From positions 1 through 54,622 of the forward strand of contig PLTN01000140.1 in the NCBI GenBank assembly GCA_003164495.1: a DNA stretch of 54,622 nt. The letters run 5' to 3'. The stretch is from Vulcanimicrobiota bacterium. Lineage in GTDB: Bacteria > Vulcanimicrobiota > Vulcanimicrobiia > Vulcanimicrobiales > Vulcanimicrobiaceae. The notes below the pieces were generated by a model. It did no database searches. It saw only the letters and a list, made by a program, of their open reading frames with translations, and was not told where the DNA came from. Positions 1 to 8,205 of the stretch are shown one piece after another (the first letter of the stretch is position 1; each line of letters starts with the position of its first letter). The position numbers and the translations under genes were made by a program.

Positions 1-794
1 TTCATCGGAAAGAGATCGAGGCGGCCGAAGCCGCGCAAGGCGATCACCGCCGCGGTCCACGGACCGATCCCGCGATGCGTGGCCAGCGACGCCATCAGTT
101 CGGCGGTCGGCAGCAGCATCAACGCCGCTTCGTCGATGGCACCATCGAGAATCGCGCGGGCGACCGCGCGCAACGACGTGATCTTGTTGATGCTCAGACC
201 TTGGGCACGCAATTCCTCGGGATCCGCATCGACGAGGATTTGCGGGCCGGGAAAGGCGTAGAGCTGCGCTTCGCCGATCGGGAACGGCGAAGCGAAACGC
301 TCGATCGTGCGCCGCAGGATCGCGCCCGCCGCGTGAATGCTGATCTGCTGATACACGATCGCGTTGACGCACGCTTCCCACACCGTCGGGTAGCGTGGCG
401 GCTTCACGCCGCGCGCGCCCATAACGAGCGGTGCGAGCCAGCTGATGCCGGCAGCCGCGCGGTAGAACGGTTCGAGGTCGACGTCGATGCCGAGCATGCG
501 TTCGACCAGCACCCGCGCGTCGTAGGCTGTGCCGGAGGTTTCGACGTCGGCGCTGAGCTCGGCCGGGCCGGTTTGCGAGACGCTCAGCAGTGCCGGCGAC
601 CGGGCGTCGCCGAGCAGACGCCGGTACGTCGTGCCGTCGAAGTGGTCGACGACGTTGGTCGAGAGCCGGCGCAAGACGTTGGCGGTGAGATCGAGCCGGT
701 ACGGCGCGCGAACGCCGATGCGAGTGGGCACGGCGAGCCCTTCGGGCCCCAGGTATGCCTTTCCGGCGCAGACAACCCGGAAAGCGTGGTGCAC
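1..794 (-). CDS. alkA: AlkA-like DNA-3-methyladenine glycosylase II, 3' end outside window
   Basis: A base-excision glycosylase of the HhH-GPD superfamily that would remove alkylated purines from DNA. The minus-strand reading gives an N-terminal AlkA-like domain (PYRLDLTANVLRR, then FDGTTYRRLLGD), a middle helical segment with VNAIVYQQISIHAAGAILRR, and the helix-hairpin-helix signature GIGPWTAAVIALRGFGRLD near residue 245, just before the edge. The catalytic Asp expected shortly after this motif lies outside the window. The GTG at 794-792 was taken as start; a GTG at 731-729 (VPTRIGVRAPY) is equally possible and would remove the head-to-head overlap with the neighbouring permease. No ATG is in frame at the 5' end. 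Family assignment is firm, start is not. Confidence 0.8.
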   Translation of the reverse strand, partial: MHHAFRVVCAGKAYLGPEGLAVPTRIGVRAPYRLDLTANVLRRLSTNVVDHFDGTTYRRLLGDARSPALLSVSQTGPAELSADVETSGTAYDARVLVERMLGIDVDLEPFYRAAAGISWLAPLVMGARGVKPPRYPTVWEACVNAIVYQQISIHAAGAILRRTIERFASPFPIGEAQLYAFPGPQILVDADPEELRAQGLSINKITSLRAVARAILDGAIDEAALMLLPTAELMASLATHRGIGPWTAAVIALRGFGRLDLFPM

Positions 795-1598
795 CGCCGA
801 TCTTATTTGACCACGTACGCGCGGTACTGGCGCATCAACCTGCTCACCATGATCGAGTACCGCGCCAACTTCCTGATGTGGGGCGGCTTCACCGTGATCT
901 ATCACGCGACGGCGATCGTCGCGCTGTGGGTTACGCTGCGCAACTTTCCCTCCATCAACGGCTGGAACTTTCGCCAGACGGCGTTCATGTACGGTCTGTG
1001 GTTTCTCGGCCACGCCGTGCACAACACGTTCTTCTTCTCGGTCGGGAACGTGCCCGAATTCATCCGCGAAGGGCGCTTCGATCGTTTCCTCGTGCGGCCG
1101 CTCGATACGCTGTTCCAGGCGATGACGGTTCCGCAGCAGATCTGGCCCGACGAACTGATCCTCTCGTTCATCTATTTCGCGGTGGTGGTGCCGTTTAGCG
1201 GCGTGCACGTCGACGCGCTCTTCATCGCGTACGTGCCGCTGGTCGCGATCGGCGGCGCGCTCATCGACTTCGGCATCAACCTCGTCATCGCGACGATCTC
1301 GTTCTGGTTCATCCGCATCGACTCGCTGCGCTGGGTCATCATGTCGCTCGAACAGGACTTCTCGCGCTATCCGATCTCGGTCTATCAGCGCGGCGTCCGC
1401 GTGGCGCTGGCCTTCGTCTTGCCGTTTGCGTTCATGAACTACTTTCCGGCGACGTTTCTGCTGCACAAATCTGAGAATGGGCTGAATTTGAACCCCGCGG
1501 TTGGCTTGCTCACACCGGTCGTCGGCGTCGTTTGCCTCGGCATCGCGTACGCGTTTTGGCGCATCGGCCTCGACCGGTATCAAGGCACCGGAAGTTGA
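789..1598 (+). CDS. ABC-2 type transporter permease (COG3694-like)
   Basis: An integral membrane permease of the ABC-2 exporter type, about 269 residues. Visible features are an N-terminal amphipathic stretch (TYARYWRINLLTMIEYRANF), about six hydrophobic segments, and the GRFDRFLVRPLDTLF loop typical of this family. Family members normally work with an ATPase and often a second permease; neither is nearby because the upstream gene is divergent. GTG at 786 or 789 is the likely start, but ATG at 849 (MIEYRANF) is possible. The start region overlaps that of alkA on the other strand by a few bases, so at least one of the two starts is probably downstream. Substrate unknown. Confidence 0.75.
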   Translation: MHRRSYLTTYARYWRINLLTMIEYRANFLMWGGFTVIYHATAIVALWVTLRNFPSINGWNFRQTAFMYGLWFLGHAVHNTFFFSVGNVPEFIREGRFDRFLVRPLDTLFQAMTVPQQIWPDELILSFIYFAVVVPFSGVHVDALFIAYVPLVAIGGALIDFGINLVIATISFWFIRIDSLRWVIMSLEQDFSRYPISVYQRGVRVALAFVLPFAFMNYFPATFLLHKSENGLNLNPAVGLLTPVVGVVCLGIAYAFWRIGLDRYQGTGS

Positions 1599-1608
1599 AG
1601 AAAGGCGC

Positions 1609-2211
1609 ATGAAGGGCTTTCTCGTCGCAGTCGTCGTCGCATGGCTTGCCGCCACGTCGACGGCCCACGCGGAGAACGTCGACGTCGTCGTGCAGGCCGG
1701 TCATGAAGGCCGGCCCGCCTCGTGTGCGCCCAATCACGTGCACGCCTGCAACATCGGCGCAAGCTCCGCCGCCGGGCGCGAGATCGTGTGGACGCCGATC
1801 GTTGCCGACGCGGTCACCAAGACGTTGCGGGCTGCCGGACTTCGCGTTGCCCGCCGGCCGGCCGACTACCCGCAGCACGACACCGCGCGCATCGCGATCT
1901 TCATCCACTTCGACGGCAGCGATCCGCCGTGCGCGAGCGGAACGTCGGTCGGCTTTCCGTCCACGACATCGCGTACGTTTGTGGCCGCGTGGGAACGAGC
2001 GTATCGCGGCTTCTTCCCTTTCCATGTCGCGGGCGAGAACATCAGTTCGAATGAAGAGCACTACTACGGCTTCCATAAGGTCGATGCACCGCAGAAAATG
2101 CTGATCGAATACGGCGAGTTGACGTGTCCCGCGCAGGCGGCGTGGTTGAAGCCGCGTCTGCACGCGCTCGGCGAATTCACCGCCCACTTCATCATCGGGC
2201 AGCTGCGCTGA
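1609..2211 (+). CDS. Secreted N-acetylmuramoyl-L-alanine amidase-like protein
   Basis: Two hundred residues with a clear signal peptide (MKGFLVAVVVAWLAATSTAHA). The mature part starts like Amidase_3 enzymes, which cleave the amide bond between peptidoglycan sugar and stem peptide using zinc. VVVQAGHEGR supplies the first His, REIVW a possible Glu ligand, FIHFDGS the second His, and MLIEYGEL a late Glu like the catalytic Glu of the family. Similarity is motif-level only and the HFDG region differs from the usual HxN, so activity is unproven. It ends in TGATG, sharing one base with the beta-lactamase start, so the two are probably cotranscribed envelope genes. Confidence 0.6.
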   Translation: MKGFLVAVVVAWLAATSTAHAENVDVVVQAGHEGRPASCAPNHVHACNIGASSAAGREIVWTPIVADAVTKTLRAAGLRVARRPADYPQHDTARIAIFIHFDGSDPPCASGTSVGFPSTTSRTFVAAWERAYRGFFPFHVAGENISSNEEHYYGFHKVDAPQKMLIEYGELTCPAQAAWLKPRLHALGEFTAHFIIGQLR

Positions 2212-3080
2212 TGCACCGCAGCGCATTCATCGCCGGCAGCGGGGCCGCAATCGCCGCGCCACGACTCGCTCGGGCCCAGACGATTCCGGTGGCCGACTTG
2301 GTCGACCGCTTTCCGGGCATCATCGGCATCTATTGCCGCACGCTCACTTCCGCTCCGCCGCTCGTCACCGTGCGGGCAAACGAAGTCTTCGCCGCGGCCT
2401 CGATCATCAAACTGCCGATCATGCTGACCGCCTATCGCGCCTACGAACGCAAGACGGCATCGCCCGAGGAATATGTCACGCTCCTGCCCGGCGACATCAC
2501 CGAAGGCGCACCGATTCTCGGCGACGCGCATTCGGGGGAACGCTGGCCGATCGGCGTGCTCGTCAACGCGATGATCAGGTACAGCGACAACATCGCGTCC
2601 AACGCCCTGATCAGCCACTTCGGGTTCACCGCGATCAACGAAACGATCCGCAGCGCAGGGATGACCAAGACATTACTGGCGCGCCACTTTGCCGGCGAAG
2701 TTCCGCCCGGACGGCGCAACCTCAATGTAACGACACCGCAAGACATCGGCGTCCTGCTCTACGAGATCGAGCGCGGCGCACACGAAGGTATCCCGACCGT
2801 CGCTTCGCCGGCATCGTGCCGCGCGATGATTCAGACGATGCTCGGCCAGGAGTATCGCGAGATGATCCCCGCCGGCGTCAAGCGGCACGTGCCGATCGCC
2901 AACAAGACGGGCGAACTCGACAACGTACGCAGCGACGCGGCGATCGTCGATCCGCTGAGCGATGCGCCGTATATCCTGGTGCTGCTCACGCGCGATCTGG
3001 ACTACCCGGGTTTAGCCTACGGCGAAGTCGCCGAGGTCGCGGAGCGCATCGACAACGCGATGCGCCGCACAACGCGTTAG
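2211..3080 (+). CDS. Class A beta-lactamase family serine hydrolase
   Basis: A 289-residue exported protein (Tat- or Sec-like leader MHRSAFIAGSGAAIAAPRLARA). The class A catalytic elements are in order: the serine-x-x-lysine SIIK (near 63), the SDN loop in IRYSDNIASNAL (near 124), and NKTGEL (near 229), equivalent to KTG. This family hydrolyses beta-lactams in the periplasm, but some members are peptidoglycan-active or non-resistance enzymes. I did not find a clear omega-loop ExxxN, so resistance function is not assured. Starts at the ATG that overlaps the amidase stop. Its stop codon overlaps the stop of the convergent cyclophilin gene. Confidence 0.85.
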   Translation: MHRSAFIAGSGAAIAAPRLARAQTIPVADLVDRFPGIIGIYCRTLTSAPPLVTVRANEVFAAASIIKLPIMLTAYRAYERKTASPEEYVTLLPGDITEGAPILGDAHSGERWPIGVLVNAMIRYSDNIASNALISHFGFTAINETIRSAGMTKTLLARHFAGEVPPGRRNLNVTTPQDIGVLLYEIERGAHEGIPTVASPASCRAMIQTMLGQEYREMIPAGVKRHVPIANKTGELDNVRSDAAIVDPLSDAPYILVLLTRDLDYPGLAYGEVAEVAERIDNAMRRTTR

Positions 3081-3574
3081 CCCTTAGGTTTTTCCTCGAT
3101 TGTTACGGTCGTCATCACATCGCCTTTGCGGATCGCATCGACGACCGACTGCCCTTCGACCACGTGGCCGAAGACCGTGTACTGCTTGTTGAGAAACGGC
3201 GCGTCGCCGAGACAGATGTAGAACTGTGAGCCGGCCGAGTTCGGGTTCGAGCTGCGCGCCATCGCGACGGTTCCGGTGATGTGCGGGTTGTCGCTGAACT
3301 CCGCATCGAGGTGATAACCCGGTCCGCCCGTGCCGTTGCCGTCGGGGTCGCCCCCTTGGATCACAAACCCGGGCTCGACGCGATGAAACGTGAGGCCGTC
3401 GTAAAAGCCGGCCCGCGCCAGCTTGATGAACGCCGCCGAATGTTGCGGTGCGACATCGGGATAGAACGTGAAGACGATGTCGCCTTTTTCGGTCGTGATA
3501 CGAGCGCGAGCGTTCGCCGCCTCGGTAGCGAGTTCGGTGAGTTCATCGCCGGTTGGTTTACTGTAGGTCGCCAT
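3077..3574 (-). CDS. Cyclophilin-type peptidyl-prolyl cis-trans isomerase
   Basis: A 165-residue cytoplasmic cyclophilin, which isomerises Xaa-Pro bonds during folding. The core is complete: GDIVFTFYPDVAPQHSAAF, then GLTFHRVEPGFVIQGGDP (catalytic Arg in FHR), SAGSQFYICLGD, and LNKQYTVFGHVVEG. There is no signal peptide. ATG at 3574 is chosen because the family domain begins soon after it and because an in-frame extension upstream would run into the region divergent from the anti-sigma gene. Convergent with the beta-lactamase gene, with a 4-base overlap of the two stop codons. Confidence 0.93.
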   Translation of the reverse strand: MATYSKPTGDELTELATEAANARARITTEKGDIVFTFYPDVAPQHSAAFIKLARAGFYDGLTFHRVEPGFVIQGGDPDGNGTGGPGYHLDAEFSDNPHITGTVAMARSSNPNSAGSQFYICLGDAPFLNKQYTVFGHVVEGQSVVDAIRKGDVMTTVTIEEKPKG

Positions 3575-3703
3575 ATGCCGAAGTTCTACGGCGCGCAACG
3601 TGACCGTGCCCGCCGTTAGGGGCGGCTTCTTACAGGGTACGATGAGGATGGACGCGTTCAGGCCGCACCACGGCGGGGCGTGGGAATCGGAAGCTGTGCA
3701 ATA

Positions 3704-4174
3704 ATGACGAACAACGAGCGGCGGCAGCGGGCGCGGGGGGCGCAACTGCGCCTATCCGTGCCCCCGGACCCGCGCATTGGCACGTATGTTCGCCAAGAAC
3801 TCCTGACGTTTGCCGAGTCCGCCGGGATCCGGGACGCCGACGTGGGCGACTTCATGACCGCGGTTGGCGAAGCGCTCGCCAACGCCATCGAACATGCGCA
3901 CACCCAAGAGCCGATCGAGGTGACCGCTTGGCTGCTCGACGATCGTCTGTTCGCCGCCGTGCGCGACCGCGGCGTCGGCTTTCCGGTGAACGATCGGTCG
4001 CTTGCCAAGCCGTTACCGGACGCGTTCGCCGAACGCGGGCGCGGCCTCCCGATCATGCAGCGCTGTGCCGACGTGTGCAGCGTGCGCAGCGTACCCGGCG
4101 AGGGCACGCGCGTCACGCTCGGGCTTCACGTCAACCGCAACGCAGCAGACGACTTTCAGCGCTGCGCGGGGTAG
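3704..4174 (+). CDS. RsbW/SpoIIAB-like anti-sigma factor (HATPase)
   Basis: A 156-residue GHKL ATPase-domain protein of the type that binds a sigma factor or phosphorylates an anti-anti-sigma partner. The N box is GEALANAIEHAH, the G1 box VRDRGVGFPV and the G2 box ERGRGLPIMQRCAD, ending in EGTRVTL. No sensor or membrane domain is attached, and no STAS partner or sigma factor is adjacent, so its partner is unknown. An in-frame start 24 bases upstream (ATCGGAAGC region) would add eight residues; the ATG at 3704 fits the family better. A second protein of the same type lies at 46049-46468, and the tail of a third is fused to a membrane domain near 41 kb. Confidence 0.85.
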   Translation: MTNNERRQRARGAQLRLSVPPDPRIGTYVRQELLTFAESAGIRDADVGDFMTAVGEALANAIEHAHTQEPIEVTAWLLDDRLFAAVRDRGVGFPVNDRSLAKPLPDAFAERGRGLPIMQRCADVCSVRSVPGEGTRVTLGLHVNRNAADDFQRCAG

Positions 4175-4177
4175 CGG

Positions 4178-4785
4178 TTAGCGGCCGTTCCAGATGAACT
4201 GGGCGGCCGGAAACGTATGCGGGAGCGCGCCGTACTTGACCGACGCGTCGATGACGGGCTGGATCAGGGCGGGGTCGAGCGTCGTGGCATACACCGCGCG
4301 AGCCATGTTCTGCGCAACGCCGGGGTCGAGCTTGGAATAGCGGATCAGGATGTCGGCCGACTCCTTCGGATGCGCATTGCCCCACACCGCGGCCTTCACT
4401 AGCGCAGCAGCGAAGCGGGTGGCCAATTGCGGATTCGCCTTCAGCCACGCGTCGCTCGCCGCGTAGGCGACGGCGATGAAGCGCGGCGCCACGCCGTCGA
4501 GGACGTTGCCGAGCGAGCGTGCCGGGCCAGCGAGCTCACCGCACCGCCCGCTACGTCGGCCGAGCCGCCGGCCAGCGCCGCAACGCCCGCCGCCGCATTC
4601 TGCCCCGGGATGAACTCGACGGTGATGCCGGCATCCTTCAGATAACCGAGCTCCTGCGCGTAGTAGACGTTCCCGATCGTATCGAGCGGCGCGGCGGAGA
4701 CGTGGACGGTTTGCAGTTGCTGCGCATCGGCGCCGCTCGCTGCCAACAGCAACAGCGCCGCAGCGATGGTGGCGATTCGTTTCAT
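4178..4785 (-). pseudogene. Broken NMT1/SsuA-type ABC substrate-binding protein (internal deletion and frameshift)
   Basis: The first frame, from ATG 4785, gives a signal peptide and the N-lobe of an SBP (ANELGYF-like segment NVYYAQELGYLKDAG, then GGSADVAGGAVSSLA). The reading then changes frame near 4515 and resumes directly at LGNVLDGVAPRF, followed by a normal C-terminal lobe ending VIDASVKYGALPHTFP. Compared with the intact paralogue at 14818-15759, which has DVGVANVATVA then, about 113 residues later, VIGDVLDGVAPRF, roughly 340 bases of the middle are missing. The product would lack most of the ligand cleft. The deletion could be real or an assembly collapse; both ends are otherwise well conserved. 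Confidence 0.85.
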
Positions 4786-4817
4786 CAGGAGACTCCGTTC
4801 TCGGTGATCGAGGTGAC

Positions 4818-6011
4818 TCACGCCGCCGTAAGGCGGAGCGGAATCCGGGCAAAGCTGCGCAGCGAGTTGTTGAGATGGATGACGGGCTCGGCCGCCGGCG
4901 CGATCGAGCGCACTCGGCGCGCGAGTTCGGTCAGCAGAATCTCGCCTTCGAGTTCGGCGAGCGCCTCGCCGACGCAACGATGAATGCCGAGGCCGAAGGC
5001 GACGTGACCGCCGCTCTTGCGCCGGATGTCGAAAGTATCCGGATCGTCCCACCGGCGCGGATCGCGATTCGCCGATGCAAAAAAGACGAGCACCTTTTCG
5101 CCCGCTTCCAGGCTCACGCCCGCGAGCTCGGCGGCACGCGTGGTCGTGCGGAAAAACGCCTGAACCGGCGATTCCAGCCGCATCGCTTCATCGAAAGCCG
5201 CTCGGGCCAGCGCCGGCGTTTCGCGGAGCAGCGCCCACTGCTCGGGAAAGCGAGCGAACGCTACGAGCGCGTTCCCAATCGCGGCGATCGTGGTATCCAG
5301 GCCGGCCGAGAGCAGCGAACGCACGAGCATGCCGGCTTCTTCTTCCGTCACCTCGCCCGCGTCGACCGCCGCATACACCTCCGCTCCTAGCCCGTCGGCG
5401 GTGAGGCCGCCACGCGAACACGATTGCATGATCCAGGGGATGACCGTTCCTGCACTCGCCATCGACTGCTCGACCAACGCATTGCGCGGACCGACCGCGT
5501 TGAACACCATGTCGCCGTAGGGGGCGAGGTTCTCACGGCCTTCGCTCGGCAATCCGACCGCGTCCGGGAAGACCTTCTCCGGGAATGCGCGCGCGATGTC
5601 CGCCATGCCGTCCACGTCGCGACGTTCCAGCAACGCGTCGACGAGCGAACGTGCTTCGGCCTCGAAGACCGGACGAAAATCGCGAAGGACTTGAGGCGTC
5701 ATGACGCGCGCCAGAATTTTGTGCGTGCGCGTGTGCAGCGGCGGATCCGCTTCGAGAATGATGCTCGGCACGCGCCAGGGTTTTTCGTTCCGGAAATTCG
5801 CCAGGCCGACGCCCGCACCCGATCCGAACGTTTCCCAGTCGAGCAGGACCGCATTCACGTCTTCGTAGCGCGCGACCGCCCAGCAATCGTACTGTCGTAA
5901 GCGTACGACGGGACCCAGCTCCCGCAGCACCGCGTGCAGCGGATAGGGATCGGTCATCGACTCCGTGGAGTACGGATCGGCGTCGGAAATGGGAAAATCG
6001 ACGGCCCTCAC
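4818..6011 (-). CDS. Cytochrome P450, CYP199-like
   Basis: A 397-residue soluble bacterial P450, expected to hydroxylate or O-demethylate a small substrate using electrons from a ferredoxin. The I-helix has LLSAGLDTTIAAIG, the K-helix ExxR is EAMRLE, and the haem loop is FGLGIHRCVGEALAELE with the ligand Cys near 346. The tail NNSLRSFARIPLRL resembles the CYP199 family, whose known members act on para-substituted benzoates; that substrate is inference. Starts with GTG at 6011 (RAVDFPISDADPYS). No ferredoxin or reductase gene is next to it. The next gene downstream on this strand is the broken SBP. Confidence 0.92.
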   Translation of the reverse strand: MRAVDFPISDADPYSTESMTDPYPLHAVLRELGPVVRLRQYDCWAVARYEDVNAVLLDWETFGSGAGVGLANFRNEKPWRVPSIILEADPPLHTRTHKILARVMTPQVLRDFRPVFEAEARSLVDALLERRDVDGMADIARAFPEKVFPDAVGLPSEGRENLAPYGDMVFNAVGPRNALVEQSMASAGTVIPWIMQSCSRGGLTADGLGAEVYAAVDAGEVTEEEAGMLVRSLLSAGLDTTIAAIGNALVAFARFPEQWALLRETPALARAAFDEAMRLESPVQAFFRTTTRAAELAGVSLEAGEKVLVFFASANRDPRRWDDPDTFDIRRKSGGHVAFGLGIHRCVGEALAELEGEILLTELARRVRSIAPAAEPVIHLNNSLRSFARIPLRLTAA

Positions 6012-6142
6012 CGTGCGACCACGTTTGCCGGCACCGCGTTCGATTGAATGAGCCCCTGCGTCTTCATTCGCGATCTCCCTGGCCGCAGTGCGTTAGCGTT
6101 GCCCGAAATGCTTCCTTTTTCGCGAAGGTGAACGACTGCGGC

Positions 6143-6280
6143 ATGCCCACTTTATACGTCGCGACCAACGGGCTCTCGGTCTGGAGCAGTACGGACTTCC
6201 GCAGCACCGACGGCGGAGAACAGTGGTCGGTCATCCCGCGCCGCCTCCCCGAGGTGCGCGCAATGGCCTGGCTCCCTTAG
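6143..6280 (+). pseudogene. Remnant of a beta-propeller (YCF48/sialidase-like) protein
   Basis: A short 45-residue reading that looks like the last blade or two of a repeat protein of the YCF48/BNR type: PTLYVATNGLSVWSS followed by STDGGEQWSVIPRRLP. The STD element occurs twice within a few residues (SSTDF, RSTDGGEQW), as expected if two repeats were joined by deletion. The reading stays open upstream to 6044 but shows no family resemblance there. I treat it as a decayed fragment; the region 6012-6276 holds nothing else that I recognise apart from the start region of the P450. Confidence 0.4.
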
Positions 6281-7257
6281 ATGTGGACCGGTACGAACTT
6301 TCGCGTGATCAGCGTCTCGGGATCGGGTTTCTTGTCGAGAATGCCGAGGTCGACAAACGACGTTGCGAGCACTTGTAGCGCCGCGTTATCCCAGGCGCCG
6401 TCGCTCGACATCATGTTCATGATCGCATCGTACGATTGTCCCATCGATGCTTCGCTGACTTCCTCGTATTTCGCCGCGATGCTGATCGTCTGAGCGCGGT
6501 GGGTCTTCATGTAGGCAACCGAACGGAACCAGCCGTCGAGGAACTTCTTCGCCTGGTCGGGATGCGCGGCCACGAAATCGTTGCGCGCGAAGATGACGTG
6601 CGTGATGAAATGCGGCACCGTCGCGCCGAAGTTCATCAGAATGCGTCCTTGCTGATGCTCTTGCATGTCGTAACCGAGTTCGGTGGCGGCGATGAAGCCG
6701 TCGATCTCGCCCGTCTTCAGCGCAGCCGTCTGGGCTTTCGTGTCACCAAGAGCGACGGTCGCGATACCCGTCGGGCCCCACTGATTTTTCACGGCAATTT
6801 GTTTAGCGAGCCAGTCCGTCAGCGAGCCGGCCGTGGTCACGCCGATGCGCTTGCCTTTGAGATCGGCGGCGCTCTTGATCGGCGAGTCCATCGGGACCAT
6901 CAACGCCATGTTGTACGGCGAGCCCGCAAGCTCGGCGATGCCGATCGCCGGCACGCCCTTGGCGAGAAAGCCGAGTCCGGGGCCGGATCCCAGGCCGATA
7001 TCGATGTTTCCCGCGGTGAGGGCTTGCTGCACTTGCCCGTCGCCACGCATCGCCGACGACTCGACTTGGAGACCTTCGCGTTGCCAGATGCCGGCAGCTT
7101 CGCCGACTTGGATCGGCAGAAACGCGAGCGAGACCGCTTGCGCCGTACCAACGCGAATCAGCGGCAGATCGGCGCCCGGCAATCGCGCCGGCACGAGCGA
7201 GAGGCTGAGCGTACACGCGGCGATTACCGCGACGATGGTTGGACGAAGAGCACGCAT
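6277..7257 (-). CDS. ABC transporter substrate-binding protein, NMT1/SsuA-like
   Basis: A 326-residue periplasmic binding protein with an N-terminal signal peptide ending near RLPGA. It has the type-2 SBP fold signatures FLPIQVGEAAGIWQREGL, TAGNIDIGLGSGPG, and a second lobe beginning DLKGKRIGVTTAGSLTDWLA. Such proteins deliver sulfonates, thiamine precursors, taurine or small organic acids to an importer. The start ATG at 7257 has a good AGGAGA ribosome site six bases upstream. It lies ten bases after the HMG-CoA-lyase gene and is the last gene of that cassette, suggesting it binds the acid that the CoA-ligase acts on. No permease or ATPase gene is present. Confidence 0.85.
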   Translation of the reverse strand: MRALRPTIVAVIAACTLSLSLVPARLPGADLPLIRVGTAQAVSLAFLPIQVGEAAGIWQREGLQVESSAMRGDGQVQQALTAGNIDIGLGSGPGLGFLAKGVPAIGIAELAGSPYNMALMVPMDSPIKSAADLKGKRIGVTTAGSLTDWLAKQIAVKNQWGPTGIATVALGDTKAQTAALKTGEIDGFIAATELGYDMQEHQQGRILMNFGATVPHFITHVIFARNDFVAAHPDQAKKFLDGWFRSVAYMKTHRAQTISIAAKYEEVSEASMGQSYDAIMNMMSSDGAWDNAALQVLATSFVDLGILDKKPDPETLITRKFVPVHI

Positions 7258-7266
7258 AGGGTTCTC

Positions 7267-8205
7267 CTAACGGGGTGCTGCGGCGTTTTCGCGAGGTACG
7301 GCATGGAGGTCAGTGCTTTTACCGGCCTTCATCACCATCCCCGATATGGAATGTCCAACGATTTCTTCGGCGAGCTTCGCGCACGCGATCAGCGCGTCGA
7401 TGTCCGCGTCTACGGAGTATCCCATCTGAACCGCCATGTGCGCGAAGTCCTCCGTCGAGATATTCCCGACCGCACGCGGTGCGAACGGACAACCCCCGAG
7501 GCCGCCGATCGAGCTTTCAAAGTCGCGCACCCCGAGATCGAGGCCGGCTAGCGCGTTGGCAATGCCCAGTCCGCGCGTATTGTGCAGGTGCAAACCGAAC
7601 GTCATCGCCGGAAACCGCGGCCGCAGCATCTCGAGTGCCGCCCGGATCTCACGCGGGCTCGCCATGCCCGTCGTATCGGCAAGGTACGTCAGCTCGATTC
7701 CGAGTTCGCTGTACGCTTCGACGATGCGCGCCACGCGCTCGACGTCCACGGGCCCAGAATACGGACACCCGAAGGCCGTCCCGACCACGCCCACCAACCG
7801 GCTCGCGCTGCCCTTCGCGAGCGAAGCGATGTCGCGCAAGACGGCGAGGTTCTTCTCCAGGGGCATGCGCACGTTCAGTTCGTTGAACGCCTCGCTCGCG
7901 GCGCTGCCGACCTTGAGATCGTCGACCTCGGCGGCCAGCGCCGCTTCGGCACCCTTGGAGTTGGGAACGAACGCACCGATGCGCGTGCCCGGACGGCGCT
8001 GAATCCCGCGCATCACCTCGGCCGCGTCGCTCATCTGCGGCACGACTTTCGGATGGACGAAGCTCGCCGCTTCGACCCGCTTCAAGCCCGTCGCCGTCAG
8101 GGCGTCGATCAGTTCGATCTTGCGCTCCGTCGGAATGAATGCGGCTTCGGTTTGGATTCCGTCGCGAGCGCCGACTTCGCTGATCGTAATGCGCTCAGAC
8201 GGCAT
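7267..8205 (-). CDS. Hydroxymethylglutaryl-CoA lyase family enzyme
   Basis: A 312-residue TIM-barrel lyase of the HMGL/DRE family, which cleaves 3-hydroxyacyl-CoAs such as HMG-CoA into acetoacetate and acetyl-CoA. The DRE-type active site is SEVGARDGIQ, the metal-binding element GLHLHNTRGLG, and the catalytic-loop Cys is in GGLGGCPFAPRA. ATG at 8205 is chosen; a TTG ten codons upstream is in frame but has no family residues. It overlaps the SucD-like gene by 11 bases and so is translationally linked to a CoA ligase. That suggests a pathway in which the acid is first activated to its CoA ester and then cleaved. The exact substrate (HMG, citramalate or a relative) cannot be decided. Confidence 0.85.
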   Translation of the reverse strand: MPSERITISEVGARDGIQTEAAFIPTERKIELIDALTATGLKRVEAASFVHPKVVPQMSDAAEVMRGIQRRPGTRIGAFVPNSKGAEAALAAEVDDLKVGSAASEAFNELNVRMPLEKNLAVLRDIASLAKGSASRLVGVVGTAFGCPYSGPVDVERVARIVEAYSELGIELTYLADTTGMASPREIRAALEMLRPRFPAMTFGLHLHNTRGLGIANALAGLDLGVRDFESSIGGLGGCPFAPRAVGNISTEDFAHMAVQMGYSVDADIDALIACAKLAEEIVGHSISGMVMKAGKSTDLHAVPRENAAAPR

